DNA from: JALYUS01 sp038231255
GTDB taxonomy: Bacteria; Chloroflexota; Chloroflexia; Thermomicrobiales; JALYUS01
Direction: 5' to 3'
DNA: 64,000 nucleotides
NCBI GenBank assembly: GCA_038231255.1
Contig: JBBRLR010000010.1
Coordinates: 11,560-75,559 of the forward strand
Shown: one piece after another, positions 9,847 through 18,060 of the stretch
Numbering within the stretch: the stretch's first letter is position 1
How the letters are laid out: each line of letters opens with the position of its first letter
Notes under the pieces: generated by a model
The model's input: only the letters and a program-made list of their open reading frames with translations
Databases searched by the model: none
What the model was told of the DNA's origin: nothing
Translations under genes and position numbers: made by a program

Positions 9847-10538
9847 TACCCCTTCGCCCGCCCAAGCATCGAGTTCAATTCGACCATGGACTTCTCGCCG
9901 GTCTGCACATCGCGGATAACACCGCCCTTATCCACGGCCATGATCGTCGGGTAGGAGGCGATGCCGTACGCGGCCGCGGCTTTGCCGCCGTCCTGATAGG
10001 TCGGGAAGGGGAGATCGTGCTTCTGCTGAAAGTCGTAGATGTCGCTCACCGTTTCGCGGTCGCCGACGCCGACCATCACGACTTGCACGTCCGGGTTCTT
10101 CGCGGCGAGGTCCTTGATCAGCGGCGCCTCATTGTTGCAATGCGGGCACCACGAGGCGAAGAAGACCATCATCGTCGGCTTGCCGAGGGTCTGCGCCTTG
10201 GTCAGCGTCGAGCCGTCTTTCGCCACAACATTGAAATCGGGGGCGGTGGCCCCGGCGACGGGAGATGCAACGGGCGGCGGGCGGACAATCGTCGAGCGGT
10301 CCTGGTTCCCTCGTGTCGCCAGGACGATGCCGACCACGACGACGACGGCGGCGATCAGCAAGCCACCCGAGATAATCAACGTCCACGGCGTGTTCTTGAT
10401 CGGCTTGGTGACCGAGCCGCGCCGCGCCTGGGGAATTTGCTTGCGTGTCGTGCGCTGCTCACCGTCCTTCGCGGCGGGGGCAGGGGGTTTGGTTGCATTC
10501 GCCCGTGTGTTTGCCTGAGAATATGATTGCTTCGCCAT
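9846..10538 (-). CDS. Membrane-anchored TlpA-like thiol-disulfide oxidoreductase
   Basis: 230 residues: a basic cytoplasmic N-terminus, one transmembrane helix at about 52-75, then a thioredoxin fold with the active site WCPHC at 130-134 and the cis-proline strand YGIASYPTIMAVD. It faces outward and probably reduces periplasmic or cell-surface disulfides, for example in cytochrome c maturation. It is divergent from a MauE/DoxX-type membrane protein 59 bp away, a common redox pair in which the membrane partner passes reducing equivalents. ATG 10538 was preferred over an upstream ATG because a ribosome-site-like AAGGAAGGG precedes it. Confidence 0.85.
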   Translation of the reverse strand: MAKQSYSQANTRANATKPPAPAAKDGEQRTTRKQIPQARRGSVTKPIKNTPWTLIISGGLLIAAVVVVVGIVLATRGNQDRSTIVRPPPVASPVAGATAPDFNVVAKDGSTLTKAQTLGKPTMMVFFASWCPHCNNEAPLIKDLAAKNPDVQVVMVGVGDRETVSDIYDFQQKHDLPFPTYQDGGKAAAAYGIASYPTIMAVDKGGVIRDVQTGEKSMVELNSMLGRAKG

Positions 10539-10597
10539 TGCGGAGGTTCCCTTCCTTGTGTTGTTCGTCGCACCATGATGATTATAGGATACAAACG

Positions 10598-11062
10598 ATG
10601 GATCGCGCGCGTATTGCAACTTTTCCTTTCCTCGCCCTCCTGCTCCGCGTCGCGGTCGGCCTGACGCTCATCGTCGCCGGGGCGGGCAAACTGACGGACG
10701 CCACCGCCGCGCAACGCGCGACCGAGGCGACGCTGCACGTCGGCGGCACGACTGCACAAGTCTTGACAATCGGCGTGTCGGTGTTGGAAATCCTGCTCGG
10801 CATCCACCTCGTCGCCGGCCTGAACCTGCGCTGGTCCGCCCTCGCCTCGGTGGCGCTGCTCGGCGTCTTCCTCCTCTTCGTCATCTATTTGTGGGCGACA
10901 GGCTACACGGGTGGCTGCGGCTGCTTCGGTGTCTTCGGCGGCGGCTCCCCCGGCCCGGCGGAAACGACGCGCGACGCGATCCTCTTCGTCGCCGCTGTCG
11001 GCGCATGGCTCGGCCGCGACCTCGGCCCCTCACTCGACCACCTGATGCACTCCGAAGCGTGA
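10598..11062 (+). CDS. MauE/DoxX-family redox-associated membrane protein
   Basis: 154 residues with four transmembrane helices and a conserved cysteine pair in TGGCGCFG (near residue 105), the hallmark of MauE and similar quinone- or thiol-linked membrane proteins. LIVAGAGKLTD near residue 25 is a family motif. It probably cooperates with the divergent TlpA-like protein in extracytoplasmic disulfide chemistry; this is inferred from adjacency. A TATAGG-type -10 lies within 20 bases of the ATG, so the leader is very short. Confidence 0.75.
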   Translation: MDRARIATFPFLALLLRVAVGLTLIVAGAGKLTDATAAQRATEATLHVGGTTAQVLTIGVSVLEILLGIHLVAGLNLRWSALASVALLGVFLLFVIYLWATGYTGGCGCFGVFGGGSPGPAETTRDAILFVAAVGAWLGRDLGPSLDHLMHSEA

Positions 11063-11114
11063 TCGCACCTGATGATCGCCGCGCGATCTGTCCGCCATCG
11101 CATGTATTGAGCGA

Positions 11115-11606
11115 TTACACGAGTTCGAGGCGAAGCTGACCAAGCCGTTCGACCGTTCGCAGCCCTGCCGCCGCGACGACGTGTTCCGGCAGCGGAAGCC
11201 GCTCCAAATACCCGGCGATAATATTCTTGTCGTCATCACGAAAGATGAGGAGATCAGGGCGTTTCAGTTGACCGAGGCCTGCCGCCTCCAACCGCTCGAA
11301 GTAGAGTTCGAACGCACGCACATCCTCATCTGGTGCGGTTCCGCTCGGACCATAGGGAAAAGCGACGTAGCGGCCCGTCTCATTGATTGCTTCGGTAAGC
11401 CGCTCCTCGCTCCATACCCCCTGCGACCACCGCATGAGAAAGTCGCTTCCGCGCAAACGACGTGGATTCAGCAGATATTCTGCCCACGGCACTGAATTGT
11501 GTCCGCGCAATTCGAACTCAATATCTACGGCGCTAACGCTCAGGATTTCTTCAAACGGATGCATGAGATCCGCCATCACCCGTTGGTACGCCATGCAAAT
11601 CAACAC
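11115..11606 (-). pseudogene. Truncated restriction-endonuclease-like gene (AccI type)
   Basis: 163 residues. The segment RGSDFLMRWSQGVWSEERLTEAIN, the YGPSGTAPDEDVRAFELYFERLEAAGLG block and KRPDLLIF resemble, from memory, the N-terminal half of AccI-type type II restriction enzymes, which are roughly twice as long. The C-terminal half, where the catalytic acidic/lysine residues should be, is absent: the frame stops after RLGQLRLELV. No cognate methyltransferase is nearby. It is therefore most likely a decayed remnant; it could also be a short stand-alone protein of unknown role. The start at ATG 11606 is uncertain because several Met codons follow. Confidence 0.45.
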
Positions 11607-11703
11607 CCTTCATGAAGCTCGGAACATTCTCAATGTCATGGTGGACGATACACTGAACGTACACTCAGCACAATGGGTAAAATGCGGCGAATGGAGCGCA
11701 GTA

Positions 11704-12372
11704 TTACGCGCGCGGGGTGCCGCAGACGGGGCAGGTACGGTCCTGGGAGCGCAGTTCGGTGCCGCAGCGGCGGCACTGCGGGGACTCAGCGACCTGCTCG
11801 GCGACGGCGCGACCGCAGACGGGGCACGCGGTGTCGTTCGCCCGCAGCGGCATCCGGCAGTGGGAGCAGCGCCGCTCCACCGGTTTTGTTGTCGGCCTGC
11901 TCACGTCGTTGGACGATGTGCCGGGCGCGATGCGGGTAGGCCCCGCGTCGCGCGAGGACCGACCGGTGGGGGCGATCACCGTCGCGGAATCCTCGCTGCC
12001 CGACGAGGCGGGGATGGGCGGCAGGCCGGGAGGGCGATGCGCGGCAGGAGGCACAGACACGGACGGTTGGCTAATGGGCATTGACACCGCCGGGAGCGCA
12101 CGCAGGTTCGCCTCCAACTGCACTACCTGCTGTTCGTGGTCGTACAAACGCCGACAGGTGGCGACAACAATCGGATCGCGTAGTTGGCCCTGGAGAACGA
12201 GGCTGAACAGGTACTCGCCGATCTCCGCCGCAATCTGCGGGCGCTGCTCCCGCAATGCATGGAGCGCCGCCTCGAGTTGCATGCGCTGGCTCTCGCCCCC
12301 TTGCATTGATGGCGAAGGATAGGGGGACCACGGATAATTAGAATCTGAACCGGAACCGGGCGTCCCAGCCAT
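11704..12372 (-). CDS. Double zinc-ribbon protein of unknown function
   Basis: 222 residues from ATG 12372, which is preceded by AGGAGG. The N-terminal half is helical (about 28-95), the middle is Pro/Ser-rich, and the C-terminus holds two zinc ribbons with C169, C172, C183, C186 and C200, C203, C214, C217. Each ribbon is CxxC...CPVCG. Such proteins are common in Chloroflexota and are thought to mediate protein contacts. No function can be assigned. A TATACT element lies about 70 bases before the start. Confidence 0.7.
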   Translation of the reverse strand: MAGTPGSGSDSNYPWSPYPSPSMQGGESQRMQLEAALHALREQRPQIAAEIGEYLFSLVLQGQLRDPIVVATCRRLYDHEQQVVQLEANLRALPAVSMPISQPSVSVPPAAHRPPGLPPIPASSGSEDSATVIAPTGRSSRDAGPTRIAPGTSSNDVSRPTTKPVERRCSHCRMPLRANDTACPVCGRAVAEQVAESPQCRRCGTELRSQDRTCPVCGTPRA

Positions 12373-12516
12373 GCACATCCTCCTGTGTCGGTCCCACAAC
12401 TGCCCTGTGGCAGCGCACGTTTGCCGCCGAATGGCGATAGTATAGCAGGGAAATCAGTCGCGATACCGATGACGGGAGGGAGCGGATTTGCCGAACGAGG
12501 AACGGACAACGGAGCG

Positions 12517-13179
12517 ATGAGCGACCTCGACGCGCTGCTCGGCGAATCGCTCGCCCCGGCGCGCATCTCCTACGATGCCGCCGGGCGCGACTGGGAGACG
12601 TGGCTCGCCGATCACCCGTTGCCGACCAACGCCGCCCTCGATGCTCGCCTGTCCGATCCCGCCGCCCGCGCGGGGTTCGTCGCCGTTTGCCGGGCGCGTG
12701 GGCTTTTCCATCTGCCCACCGTCGAGTTTGTCGCCGCCCTCGTGCGTCTCCTCTTGCGATTGCCGGGACCGTGGCTGGAAGTCGGCGCGGGGCAAGGCGA
12801 TCTCGCCCGCGACCTCCGCACAGTCGGCGTGCCGATCACGGCGACGGACGACGGCGCGTGGTGGCCCGATCCGCTGCCCGCCGATGTCGAACAGTGCGCG
12901 GTCGAAGTGGCGCTGGCGCGGTACCGACCACGCACTGTGCTCTGCGTCTGGCCGCCGCGCGGCACGGACTGGCCTGCCCTGTTCCGCGCCGCGTCGTCCG
13001 TGCGCGCCTACCTGCTGATCGGCGACGGCCCGCGCGGCATGACGGGCAATGCCGCGTCGTGGGCTGGCGCACCGGCTTGGCGGTGTCACGCGCTCCCGCG
13101 TCTCGCCACGCTCGGTCGCTGCCGTTTGGATACCGATGGCGCACTCCACACGAACGCGCTCCTTGTCTGCCGTGCTTAA
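12517..13179 (+). CDS. Class I SAM-dependent methyltransferase-like protein
   Basis: 220 residues. LEVGAGQGDLARDLRTVGVPITATDDG around residue 90 is a motif I (GxGxGD) with the following acidic loop, and VLCVWPPRGTDW is a plausible motif IV region. The pattern fits a Rossmann-fold methyltransferase, but the other motifs are weak and the substrate is unknown. ATG 12517 was chosen because the upstream in-frame part lacks conserved character. The gene is divergent from the zinc-ribbon gene. Confidence 0.5.
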   Translation: MSDLDALLGESLAPARISYDAAGRDWETWLADHPLPTNAALDARLSDPAARAGFVAVCRARGLFHLPTVEFVAALVRLLLRLPGPWLEVGAGQGDLARDLRTVGVPITATDDGAWWPDPLPADVEQCAVEVALARYRPRTVLCVWPPRGTDWPALFRAASSVRAYLLIGDGPRGMTGNAASWAGAPAWRCHALPRLATLGRCRLDTDGALHTNALLVCRA

Positions 13180-13311
13180 CTATTGGCGCCATTACCGCCT
13201 TACATCACGACACGGCGTGGGTTGACGGCCGCGACATTCGTCGGCATTATTCCGCCACATCCACCGCGTTGCGGATAGCCGGGCGATACGCAGGACTGGA
13301 GGCTCATCGGT

Positions 13312-14025
13312 ATGGCACAGCGGCTCCGCAACAGCGAAATCGCGATCTTCTGCGCGTTCGTCCTGTTCGGCATCGCGTGGTTGCCGCTGCTAGGGATGCG
13401 CGATCCGCTCCCCCTCTGGGAAAGCGCCGTGCAGCCCCACCCGGAGATTCGGGCGGCATTCGTCGTCGCCCAAATCGCGGGTGTCGTCGCCTTCCTCGCT
13501 GTCGCGGCGGGAGGAGTGCCCGTGCTCACCCTGCTCGCCGTACGCGCGGTTCGTGGCCGTCGCCGGGATGTGTTGCTCCCCCTCACCGTCCCCTTCTTCG
13601 CGGCGGCGATCCTCGCTGGCTATAGCCTGCTCGCATCGTCGGCATGGACAGAGCGACAAACAGCCGCGCCTGATGCACCGCTGACGCTTCTCGCAGTCGC
13701 GCTCCAACTCGGGCTTGTCGCCATCGTCGGGCTGGCGATTGTCGGGAGTGCCCTCGCACTTGCGGTCGCCGTCGCACGGAGCGAGCCGGACGGGCGGATG
13801 GCGCGCTACGCGCTCGTCCCCGCCGCCGTGGCAACGCTCGCGATGGTGTGCGGCTTGCTCGCGACGCTCGTGCTTTGCGCCCTCACGCGGCTGGAAACGT
13901 CGCCATTGCGCTCATCCGGGGACCCGCCGGTGATCCTCGCGATGGGCGGCGCGGCGTTGCTCGCAACCTGCGCGCTCCGCCGTGGATTGCAAACACGGTC
14001 TGGACAGGGCACGCTCACAGACTGA
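13312..14025 (+). CDS. Integral membrane protein of unknown function
   Basis: 237 residues with about six hydrophobic helices (roughly 10-28, 48-75, 88-108, 120-150, 162-185, 198-212) and no recognisable motif. Short positively charged loops suggest it is a small integral membrane protein. Its 3' end overlaps the converging neighbour by 11 bases. No family is recognised. Confidence 0.55.
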   Translation: MAQRLRNSEIAIFCAFVLFGIAWLPLLGMRDPLPLWESAVQPHPEIRAAFVVAQIAGVVAFLAVAAGGVPVLTLLAVRAVRGRRRDVLLPLTVPFFAAAILAGYSLLASSAWTERQTAAPDAPLTLLAVALQLGLVAIVGLAIVGSALALAVAVARSEPDGRMARYALVPAAVATLAMVCGLLATLVLCALTRLETSPLRSSGDPPVILAMGGAALLATCALRRGLQTRSGQGTLTD

Positions 14026-14800
14026 TGGTGGGGATCGTCCGCTCTGACGGCGCCGGCCTGGTCATGGCGGTCATCGAGCCGAAGACGACGCCGAGCGCCG
14101 CACCGATCACCGCGCCGCCGATTATCGCGCCCGCGACATTCGCCGCCGACGATGCCGTGACGAGCAGCATGACGAGCAACGTGCCGCCACCGCCGAGCAG
14201 CGCGCCGAGCAGGATACCCCAGCCCGCCCCCGCCTCCGCCTGGCGCAGCGTCGCTTCCGTCGCCGGATCGCCCATGCCGATCCGGTCAATACTCCCATCG
14301 AGAGAGAACATCGCACCGAGCGTCGCGCCGTAGACGAGATGCAGGATCGTGTTGCCAATCACCGGCAGCGGCCCCGCGCCGATCTTAATACCGAAGATGC
14401 CGCCGCCGACGAGCGGCAGGAAGACGACGAGCGAGAGCACGGCGGGCGGCAGCGCGAACAGGATGCCGCGCAGCCAGCCGGGGAACGCGATCAAACGGTC
14501 GTTCGCGTCCAGAGCAAAGAGCAACGCCCAGACGATCCCGGCAGCCAGATTCAGCCCGACGACCGCGAGCAGCGACGAGCGCGCGTGCTCCGTCACCGGG
14601 TTGTGCGTCAGGGCATAGAGCCATTGCTGGAAGAGATTGCCGCTCGCCGTGCCGATGCCGAGGGCGAAGCCGTAGCCGATCAAGGCGGTGATCGCCATTG
14701 CCGTCGTCGCGACGAAACCGGAGATGACGGCAGGGCCGAATCGCTCCTTCATGGCAGCGCGCGGCACGGCGGGGAATGAGACGGGAGAAGACGTAACCAT
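14015..14800 (-). CDS. Integral membrane protein of unknown function
   Basis: 261 residues with six to seven hydrophobic helices, including two glycine-rich ones near the C-terminus (GILLGALLGGGGTLLVMLL, and AGAIIGGAVIGAALGVVFG) reminiscent of glycine-zipper packing. It resembles uncharacterised DUF-type membrane proteins of Chloroflexota. ATG 14800 is used; ATG 14752 just before the first helix is an alternative. No operon partner is evident. Confidence 0.5.
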   Translation of the reverse strand: MVTSSPVSFPAVPRAAMKERFGPAVISGFVATTAMAITALIGYGFALGIGTASGNLFQQWLYALTHNPVTEHARSSLLAVVGLNLAAGIVWALLFALDANDRLIAFPGWLRGILFALPPAVLSLVVFLPLVGGGIFGIKIGAGPLPVIGNTILHLVYGATLGAMFSLDGSIDRIGMGDPATEATLRQAEAGAGWGILLGALLGGGGTLLVMLLVTASSAANVAGAIIGGAVIGAALGVVFGSMTAMTRPAPSERTIPTISL

Positions 14801-14923
14801 CGGACACCCCCATACAAAGACGGCGGGGGCGAACTGGCGACGCTGCCAACCCTTGCTTCGGTGCGCCCGTGGTCCCTTCAGTGTGCCACAACGCGTGCCA
14901 GCGCGCCACAGTTGGCCCGAAAT

Positions 14924-16150
14924 CTACGGGAACCCGCGCAAACTCGAAGCCGGAGAGGGCTGGAGGAATCGGCGGATGACGGGCGTCATCTGGGCGAATT
15001 CCTTGAGAAAGGCGTCATGGCCGTCGGGCGAAACGAGTTCCCAGTAGTGGGCGGGCGCGCCGAGCGCGCGCAACTCCTCCGCGACGGCGCGAACATGGCC
15101 GGGCGGGAAAAGGATGTCCGAGCTGATGCCGACCAGCAGCGTCGGCATCGTCAGGCGGCGCAGCGCGTCGGTGTACGAGGCCAAGCCATTGCCGAGATCG
15201 AACAAGTCCATCGCGCGCGTCAGATACAGGTACGCGTTCGCGTCGAAGCGGCGCACGATGCCATCCCCCTGATAATGGAGGTAGCCCTCGATGTCGAACT
15301 TGCCCGCGAACGGCGCGTGCCGCGATGGCCGGGTCGCCGCCCTGCGTCCGAAGCGCGCCGTCATCCCTTCGTCGCACTGGTAGGTAATCATGCCGACCAT
15401 CCGGGCAATCGCGAAGCCGTCGCGCGGTGGGTCGGCAGGGTCGTAGTCGCCGCCACGCCACTTCGGATCCGCCATGATCGCGCGGCGGCCGACCTCGTTG
15501 TAGGCGATCCCCTGCGCGTGGAAGCGTCCCGACGCGCCGAGGGCGACAATCGCCCCGGCGCGCTCCGGGTAGGTCACGCCCCACTGGAGCGCCTGCATCC
15601 CGCCGAGCGAGCCACCGACAACGGCATGGAGTTCTTCGATCCCGAATCCGTCCAAAAGCGCCGCCTGCGCCCGCACCATATCGCGCATGGTGACAGCGGG
15701 GAAGCTCGTGCGGTAGGGTTGACCGGTGGCGGGATTCACGCTCAGCGGGCCGGTGCTGCCGTAGCAGCCGCCGAGGATATTCGGGCAGATGACAAAAAAG
15801 CGGTTCGTATCAATCGCCCGACCGGGGCCGATCAGGTCGCCCCACCACGGTTCGGGCGCGGGGGATTCAGTGTCGGCATGCGGTCCAGCATGCGGTCCAC
15901 CCGTCAGCGCGTGGAGGACGAGGATCGCATTGTTACGCGCGGGCGCGAGCGTGCCCCACGTCTCGTAGGAAATCGTCACTGCATCGAGGCGGCCGCCACT
16001 ATCCAGTGAGAAGGGCAGTTGATGGTTCGGCACGGAATAAAAGCGGGTATGCGCGAGGTCCATCCCCTCCGCCCTGTATGGGGGGAAGCGGTCGTCGTGC
16101 GCGAGGGGTGCACAGACAGGCTCCGCGCTCGTTGCCGCGACAGTATGCAT
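14924..16150 (-). CDS. metX: Homoserine O-acetyltransferase
   Basis: 408 residues from ATG 16150, which follows GGAGG at 16157-16161. This is an alpha/beta-hydrolase acyltransferase that transfers an acetyl group from acetyl-CoA to homoserine, the first committed step of methionine synthesis by direct sulfhydrylation. The nucleophile is in GGSLGGMQALQW (Ser at about 181), with the acid in SSDILFPP and the histidine in SPDGHDAF. NILGGCYGSTGP and LHALTGGPHA are MetX signatures. The assignment is supported by the leader, which carries an SAM-I riboswitch and a T-box (listed separately). A longer frame opening with GTG at 16240 runs through the T-box and terminator and is not used. Confidence 0.93.
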   Translation of the reverse strand: MHTVAATSAEPVCAPLAHDDRFPPYRAEGMDLAHTRFYSVPNHQLPFSLDSGGRLDAVTISYETWGTLAPARNNAILVLHALTGGPHAGPHADTESPAPEPWWGDLIGPGRAIDTNRFFVICPNILGGCYGSTGPLSVNPATGQPYRTSFPAVTMRDMVRAQAALLDGFGIEELHAVVGGSLGGMQALQWGVTYPERAGAIVALGASGRFHAQGIAYNEVGRRAIMADPKWRGGDYDPADPPRDGFAIARMVGMITYQCDEGMTARFGRRAATRPSRHAPFAGKFDIEGYLHYQGDGIVRRFDANAYLYLTRAMDLFDLGNGLASYTDALRRLTMPTLLVGISSDILFPPGHVRAVAEELRALGAPAHYWELVSPDGHDAFLKEFAQMTPVIRRFLQPSPASSLRGFP

Positions 16151-16182
16151 CCGAAACCTCCGAACCAGGGGGCCACCGCCCG

Positions 16183-16228
16183 AAAAACGAAAACGCCAAT
16201 CCTCACCCCACGGGGCAAGCGATTGACG
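16183..16228 (-). terminator. T-box-controlled intrinsic terminator before metX
   Basis: On the minus strand CGTCAATC (16228-16221) pairs with GATTGGCG (16201-16194), including one G-U pair. The inner part CTTGCC...GGTGAG extends the stem, and the hairpin is followed by TTTTCGTTTTT (16193-16183). It abuts the T-box antiterminator, so the leader can switch between reading through to metX and stopping 33 bases before its ATG. Confidence 0.75.
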
Positions 16229-16549
16229 CGCAACGCTCACGGTACCACCCTGTTCGCCGTGGCCTCGCGACCACAGCCTCGACGGGTACGGCGTGCCAGA
16301 GATGCACGCCCGACCCTCGCCCGGTATCGGGGGCGAACCGACGCGGCCTACGTGGGGAAGTTCGCAGTTCGGAGTTTGAGGTTCGAAGATTGCGGGATTC
16401 CCCTACATCGAACTGCGAACTGCGAACATCGAACTTCATTCAGCCGGTAGCTCGGCGGGCATATCCAGCGGGGGTCCTGCTCCTCGGGCTTCCACCATGC
16501 CCCGATTCGCTGCGAGCGTTTCCCCTGCGGACTCATCCGCGTCCACGCC
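16228..16549 (-). promoter_or_regulatory. T-box leader of metX, inferred tRNA-Met specific
   Basis: The T-box core GAACAGGGTGGTACCGTG (about 16255-16238) is an almost exact match to the consensus AGGGTGGNACCGCG. Its TGGT would pair with the ACCA end of an uncharged tRNA with discriminator A, as in tRNA-Met. A plausible Stem I precedes it: base GGCGtGG (16549-16543) with CCCGCC (16459-16454), upper stem GCaGGGG (16528-16522) with CCCCCGC, and distal loop ATGGTGGAA (16498-16490). The 3' side of the specifier loop contains ATG at 16462-16460, fitting Met. A stem with a GCGA tetraloop sits directly before the core. Specificity is inferred. A heptad hairpin interrupts the linker at 16356-16438. 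Confidence 0.72.
16356..16438. repeat. Heptad-type hairpin inside the T-box linker
   Basis: On the plus strand AGTTCGC AGTTCGG AGTTTGA GGTTCGA is followed after about 20 bases by CGAACTG CGAACTG CGAACAT CGAACTT. The arms are inverted and each is made of four degenerate 7-nt words. It separates T-box Stem I from the antiterminator and looks like an insertion tolerated in the variable linker. Confidence 0.65.
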
Positions 16550-16613
16550 ATGCGGGGCCGGATATGATCCTCGCCGTCACGCTTCACTGCGACGGCGGCT
16601 CACTCCGGCATCC

Positions 16614-16726
16614 CTCGTATCTCGCCCCGACGGGGCAGGAGTTGGCACCTTAGCCACGCGCATTGCCTGCGCCGCCGGTTGCCGGGCTTCAACGGGCCGA
16701 TTACCCTCCACCACTCTGGATACGAG
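16614..16726 (-). promoter_or_regulatory. SAM-I (S-box) riboswitch
   Basis: Read on the minus strand, P1 is the perfect pair CTCGTATC (16726-16719) with GATACGAG (16621-16614). Between them are all conserved blocks: CCAGAGTGGTGGAGGG, GGCCCGTTGAAGCCCGGCAA, and AAGGTGCCAACTCCTGC. SAM-I aptamers shut off methionine genes when S-adenosylmethionine is plentiful. The next 80 bases contain a hairpin (CGCCGTC with GACGGCG) but no T-run, so the expression platform is unclear. The only obvious intrinsic terminator is the one after the T-box. Confidence 0.88.
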
Positions 16727-16741
16727 CCGCATTCAATTGTC

Positions 16742-16778
16742 AGTATAAAGCATAGCAGCGGAAACCCTCTCGCGTCAA
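16742..16778 (-). promoter_or_regulatory. Probable metX leader promoter
   Basis: On the minus strand TTGACG (16778-16773) is followed after 18 bases by TATGCT (16754-16749), with a better -10 sequence TATACT at 16747-16742 slightly too far away. Either would start transcription shortly before the SAM-I aptamer. The rest of the divergent region up to the map start (16779-17066) shows no gene. Confidence 0.5.
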
Positions 16779-17066
16779 GCAATCGCCGATATTCATCGCG
16801 AGGCCGACCATATCCAAAATCATTACCCAATCATCATGCCGCAATTACGTATTTTGGCATCGGGATGGGCTACAGTGACTGCGGTAGGGTACACATAACG
16901 CGATGGCGCTACTCCCGCTATCGCGCCAGACCTCCTGAACAACCCTTCCACTCCTCTTCCCTCGCGCTGGTGGGGCACTCCCGGCCTCACCAGCGCATTT
17001 TTCCGTCTTTTCGTGCTATCGTGTTGCCGCTACCGACGACACGCACCGCGCAAAGGATGAAGCAAC

Positions 17067-17810
17067 ATGGTCATCGAGAGCCGTTCCGACCTCAACGGTC
17101 TGCGCCGCGCGAACCGCGCCACGGCCCGCCTGCTCAAACATCTCGCCCAGATGGCGAAGCCCGGCGTGACGACGCGCACCCTGGACGGTTTCGCGCGGGC
17201 ATACATCGCGGACCTCGGTGCGGTCCCCGTCTTCCACACTGAAGAAGGCTTCCCCGGCGCAATCAATACGTCCGTCAATGACGCCGCGCTGCACGGCGTA
17301 CCGAACGATGACGCATTACGCGAAGGCGACGTATTGAGCATTGATGCGGGGATGCAGCTCGATGGCTACTGCGGCGACGCGACGACCACCGTCGCCATCG
17401 GCGCGGTCAGCCCGGAGCGGCAGCGGCTGATCGAGGCGGCGCGCGGAACGATGCAGGCCGGGATCGCTGCCGCTGTCACCGGCAACCGCGTCGGGGACGT
17501 CGGCGCCGCGATGCAGCAGTACGCGGAGTCGCGCGGGTTCGGCGTTTTCCGCGATTTCACCGGGCACGGCGTCGGCCATGTGATGCATGAAGCGCCCGCG
17601 ATCCCGTTTGTCGGCAAGGCGGGCACCGGCCTGCTCCTCGCCGAAGGACAGGTCATCACCATCGAGCCGGTGATCACCGAGCGGTCGTCGCGCTACCGGA
17701 TTGACCCAGACGGCTGGACGGTGCGCACGACGGACGGCGGCTATGCCGCACAGTTCGAGCATACCGTGATCGTTACGCGCCGGGGCGCACAAATCCTCAG
17801 TCAGGTCTGA
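17067..17810 (+). CDS. map: Methionine aminopeptidase, type I
   Basis: 247 residues of the pita-bread fold. The five metal ligands are visible: D93 (SIDAG), D104 (CGDATTTV), H167 (TGHGVG), E200 (TIEPV) and E231 (FEHTV). The substrate-side H76 is in NDAALHGVP. The enzyme removes the initiator methionine from nascent proteins in the cytoplasm. The usual SICTSVNE loop reads AINTSVND, so the family cysteine is replaced by Asn. An AAAGGA ribosome site precedes the ATG. It is transcribed away from the metX leader and has no operon partner. Confidence 0.93.
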   Translation: MVIESRSDLNGLRRANRATARLLKHLAQMAKPGVTTRTLDGFARAYIADLGAVPVFHTEEGFPGAINTSVNDAALHGVPNDDALREGDVLSIDAGMQLDGYCGDATTTVAIGAVSPERQRLIEAARGTMQAGIAAAVTGNRVGDVGAAMQQYAESRGFGVFRDFTGHGVGHVMHEAPAIPFVGKAGTGLLLAEGQVITIEPVITERSSRYRIDPDGWTVRTTDGGYAAQFEHTVIVTRRGAQILSQV

Positions 17811-17815
17811 TCCGA

Positions 17816-17929
17816 TAGGAGCTACGCAATTCGCGAGAGAAACCCAGTGGTGGGGGGCTTTAGCCTGCCATAGCGAGACAGGCTAAAGCCCGGCACCACT
17901 AGGAAATTGCCCCATCTGCGTAAGTCCTA
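17816..17929. repeat. MITE-like element, copy 1
   Basis: A 114-bp element bounded by TAGGAGCTACGCA and, inverted, TAGGACTTACGCA. The centre is a hairpin with GGGCTTTAGCCTGCC facing GGCAGGCTAAAGCCC-like sequence. A second copy with the same end and core layout lies at 30116-30225. It has no coding capacity and sits just after the map stop. Confidence 0.65.
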
Positions 17930-17937
17930 AGAAGTTC

Positions 17938-18060
17938 ACTACGCGACACGGGGAACGTGATTCGCCACTCGCCGTGCATCAATGACCGCCCGATGCCGAA
18001 GGTAGTACGCGAGGTCAACCACGCGCCACCTCCATTTGAGCGAACGCGTTCATCTATCAT
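17938..18060 (-). other. Possible gene remnant downstream of polA
   Basis: In one minus-strand frame about 36 codons without a start read WRWRVVDLAYYLRHRAVIDA and end VPRVA-stop. This Arg-rich, aromatic C-terminal style is seen in some glycosyltransferases. It has no intact upstream part and is only a suggestion of a decayed gene end. Confidence 0.2.

Noticed and set aside
16518..16541. GGATGAGTCCGCAGGGGAAAC, reminiscent of a hammerhead ribozyme core
   Set aside because: The required CUGAUGA is CGGATGA here and no matching stem III cleavage site is present; it fits T-box Stem I instead.
16348..16587. A 79-codon minus-strand frame starting with GTG between the SAM-I aptamer and metX
   Set aside because: It covers the T-box Stem I and the heptad hairpin; its protein-like look comes from structured GC-rich RNA and repeat words.
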